Below are positions 61,106 through 64,000 of a stretch of 64,000 bases of DNA, one piece after another. A model generated the notes under the pieces. It was given only the letters and a program-made list of their open reading frames with translations. It was not told the DNA's origin and did no database searches. Every line of letters begins with the position of its first letter. Within the stretch, counting starts at the first letter, position 1. The position numbers and the translations under genes are program-made. Source of the stretch: Serinus canaria (lineage: Eukaryota; Chordata; Aves; Passeriformes; Fringillidae); NCBI RefSeq assembly GCF_022539315.1, contig NC_066320.1, forward strand, positions 34,806,977 through 34,870,976. The letters run 5' to 3'.

Positions 61106-64000
61106 CACCAGGCTGATCAGTCCTGGCAATAACATGTGCTGTCCCTGTATCCCTGAGGCCAGCAGGCTGGGCTGGTCTGGAAGCTTCTGGTGGTACTGAG
61201 TGCAATGACCTTGATATGGTTACAGACCCAGGGCCTGCCAGGTTGGCCTGATGAGTTGGGGACTTTCTGATCCCAGCCTAACTGTGAGCCATCCATTCAT
61301 TGCTCTGCCCTAAGGCTGCTGAAGTAGAATTCATGACTGGTCTGTGTTTGCAGACTGCTTGGCAAATCAAGCAGAGAAGCCTGTGGCTGCTGCCTGCACT
61401 TCGTTCCAGTGAGCCCTCTGGTGAGCAGAGCGGGTGCCAGCCCCTGGGCAAGCCTTGGGGCTGCAGTGCTCTGTTCAGGTGACAGGTGCTGGGCTGTGTC
61501 TGAGCCCTGAGCTCAGGAACTGGGCTGCGCTGGGTGCTGGGGATGAGAGCCTGCAGGCTGCTTGCTCAGGGGCCATGCAGCACTGGGGGCACAGCTGCAG
61601 AAGGTGCTTCGTCCCTGAATCAACCTCAGTGGCCCCTGGTGAGATGGTCCAGGTTTCTGCCCGAGAGGGGCTGTCGAGGACAGGGCTGCACTGTACCTGG
61701 GTCTGCTGTGTGCTGGGTGCAGCCTCGGGCCTCCCTGTAACTGAGGAGGGGAGGGACAGTGCCCAGCATGGCCACTGAGCTTCCATTTCAGTACACCCAG
61801 TTACTGGTGGTGTGGAATTTCTGCTAACAGCAGAAGCCATCCATCTCAGCAGCCTTTCAAACAGAACAAATAATGGCTTTCTTTCCTTATGTTTGAGATA
61901 TTTAAAAGTTAAGATGTTTGGGTGGTTTATAATCTGTAATGTGTTCCTGTGTTGTATCACTTAGATATTTTATGTGCTGCTGGTGCTGTATGTACCAGTT
62001 CTGCTTTTTCCAAAGGATACTGAAATTGTAAATAAGAAAATAAAGCAAAGTTCTTCAACTTTAAATTAATCTCATTTAACTTTATTGTTAAACTGACATT
62101 TTATGAGAAATAAATTGAATTAACATAATCGCCTCAACAAAAGGGCCTAGGCAGTAGGCCCTGGAAGGTGTTTTTAATATATTTCATTGTGTTAGGGCAC
62201 AGAATTGTAAGTGCACTCCATCATTTTTGCCAGTTTACGTTTATGTACCTAAGCCTGATTAAGTCTATAATAATGCGGAAAATAGTGATAGCTGTAATTT
62301 CCATTCCAATATAGTTTTGATTCTTTTTAGTAGAGTGTTTGGAATTGTACAGTCCAAGCCAGTCTGAATGTTAGTGGTATCAGCTCCTGAAACTTTGGAC
62401 AGAGTTACTTCATCACTGTGCACCAGTAGTTGATACTCAGTGCCACACGTGTAGACTATCAAACTGAACTTCTGCTGCATGTCTTAAAAATCAGTTTTTT
62501 AAAAATGAGATTAAAACTGTACAAAGTCAAGCAATGAACAAATTGTGACACTCAGAAATGAAGTTGTAGCTTAAGCATGAATGGCAGTGCTGTTTTTAAT
62601 AGAGTTATGACACCCTAAGTGAAACGGGTTTAGAGCATCTGTTTTTTTCTTGGTTTACTTGTCATGCTACATAGGGAAGCTTTGGAGTTCACAGTCCCGT
62701 CACCTAGATTTAAATGGTCACCTGGTTTTAGTATTATTTGTACCTGAATTGAATCGGTCACTATTTCAAATTACTTTCTTTTACTCAGTCATAAATTTCC
62801 TTCTCAGCTGAGGCATGGGGAATTCCAATGAAAATGAAGGGAAAAGTTTATCACGAGAGTGGTCAGATCCAGGAGCAGTAGCTCAGAAGGGAAGGCCGGA
62901 ACTCTCCACCTCAGAAGAGTTCTGAGTCTCCTGGACAGTGCCCTGAGCAACCACAGGACAGGGGTGGGACAGGGCTTGCACTGGAGACCTCAGAGGTCCC
63001 TTCACAGCATGGTTCTGCTGTCCTGCTTTGTGGGGAAAAAGGAAAAGCTCACTTAAAAACATCACTTAGATGTTACAGGTAGGCTGGATTGCCATGTGTT
63101 ACTGACATAGCCTAGGATTTCCCATTCCAGGATCCTGTTTTCATTTGCTTCTAAATTTTTCAGACAGGATGCATTTGGGATGATACTTCCCAGATGCTTG
63201 CCAAGGCTCCTTTCTTTTTCTTCTGAAGGCCATGTAAGAAAAATTTATCCTTATACTGAGTTCTTAAAGAGTATTATTATATAGCAAATGTTACCTTTAT
63301 ATGTGTCAGATTTTGCCCTACGCATTGAAGAAAGAGATGGGCCAGATGGGAATATCAGGTGGCAGTGTTTTTGTCTTGTACCAGGATTTATTTTCTCCTG
63401 GCAAGGTGTTCTTGTTGCAGCACACTTAACCTTGAGTCCTTCCCAGAGATGTCTCCTGTAGTTCCTTGTTCACTCCTCTATGTTATAAAAAAGAAACCCA
63501 AAGGCCTGAAGGAATCCGCCTGGGTCACAGGGATGTGTACTCATCAATTAAACATGTGGCACTGCTTTCTGTTGGAGGGACTAATATGTCAAGGGGATGG
63601 GCAGCACCTCATGTTTGTGCTTTTGACAAATCAGCAAATGTCTGATCTCTGGATGGGCAGCATCTCATAAATAATGCAGCAGTCACCGGACCAAGCACTG
63701 CTGTGCTGGGAGGGGCTTTGTTGTTGGAGAGGAAAAAACGCAATGAAACTAAATCATCCTTTTTGGTTAACGTGTTGCTTCTTTTATTCTTCTTTATGAG
63801 AGTTTATCCAGTAACAGGCTGGGGTTTTTTCAGTTTCTTTTGGGTGCATCACATGTATCAAAAGGCTCATGAAGTTGTCATTTTAATTTTTTTTTGTTGT
63901 TCTGGTTTTTTTTAAATATTCCAGCATAAAATCTATTTGCCCTGGTTTTGGGGTTTTTTTTTCCCTTACTTGATTTTCATTTGCTCTCTTCTAATATGTC

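Larger units (their letters stand above)
23954..64000 (+). other. INPP5A: INPP5A intron 4, 5' part (at least 40 kb)
   Basis: Everything from the exon 4 donor to the window end appears to be one intron, because no later INPP5A exon is found. Main contents are minisatellites at 30029, 32556, 34205, 48121, 53475 and 53921, a poly-T/G tract at 47447, CR1 fragments at 54370 and 60892, AT-rich non-coding blocks that may be conserved elements, and one exon-like segment at 57533. In the other long stretches (23960-30000, 34600-45900, 46700-48100, 48700-53400, 54500-57500, 57700-59400, 61200-64000) I see no gene or transposon I can support. Large introns are normal for INPP5A in vertebrates. Confidence 0.85.

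Noticed and set aside
1..64000. tRNA, rRNA, CRISPR, bacterial operons, or viral and retroviral genes.
   Set aside because: I saw no cloverleaf with A/B boxes, no direct-repeat/spacer array, no ribosome-binding-site-linked gene run, and no polymerase or envelope-type frame in the translations.

Overview
The window is vertebrate nuclear DNA, most likely from a bird. It is almost entirely intron, with short exons, consensus splice sites and little interspersed repeat. The recognisable transposons are fragments of CR1 LINEs ending in ATTC-type 3' repeats, which is typical of birds (turtles and crocodilians also carry CR1). No bacterial, plasmid, phage or CRISPR content is visible.

The one gene I can name is INPP5A, inositol polyphosphate-5-phosphatase A, on the + strand. 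Three consecutive coding exons are present: 14465-14506 (14 codons), 23165-23265 and 23866-23953. Joined, they read without a stop from PENLQKNW to KSQEHFT, near the protein's N-terminus. They include the HCQEFGG segment that carries the metal-binding glutamate of the 5-phosphatase fold. Exon 1 must lie left of the window, and the exon starting ALGSFYFL right of it; I found neither here.

Layout: 1-14464 is the 3' part of intron 1, with a 48-T tract, a 65/52-bp minisatellite, one CR1 copy with a perfect hairpin, and a GC-rich CpG island with a 103-bp duplication near 10.1-10.75 kb. 14507-23164 is intron 2, with two CR1 copies and a G-rich 10-mer minisatellite. 23266-23865 is a 600-bp intron 3 that holds a CpG island with a consensus CTCF core. 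23954-64000 is the first 40 kb of intron 4. It contains six sizeable minisatellites (30.0, 32.6-33.2, 34.2, 48.1-48.6, 53.5 and 53.9-54.3 kb), two CR1 copies, AT-rich stretches that look like conserved non-coding elements, and one unidentified exon-like segment (57533-57648) that would encode a membrane-spanning helix followed by a basic stretch.

The GC-rich minisatellites create many long overlapping open frames, which I regard as artefacts. I see no clear new biological system. The items most worth a second look are the 57.5-kb exon-like segment, the CpG island and CTCF site in intron 3, the hairpin at the CR1 edge, and the minisatellite cluster.
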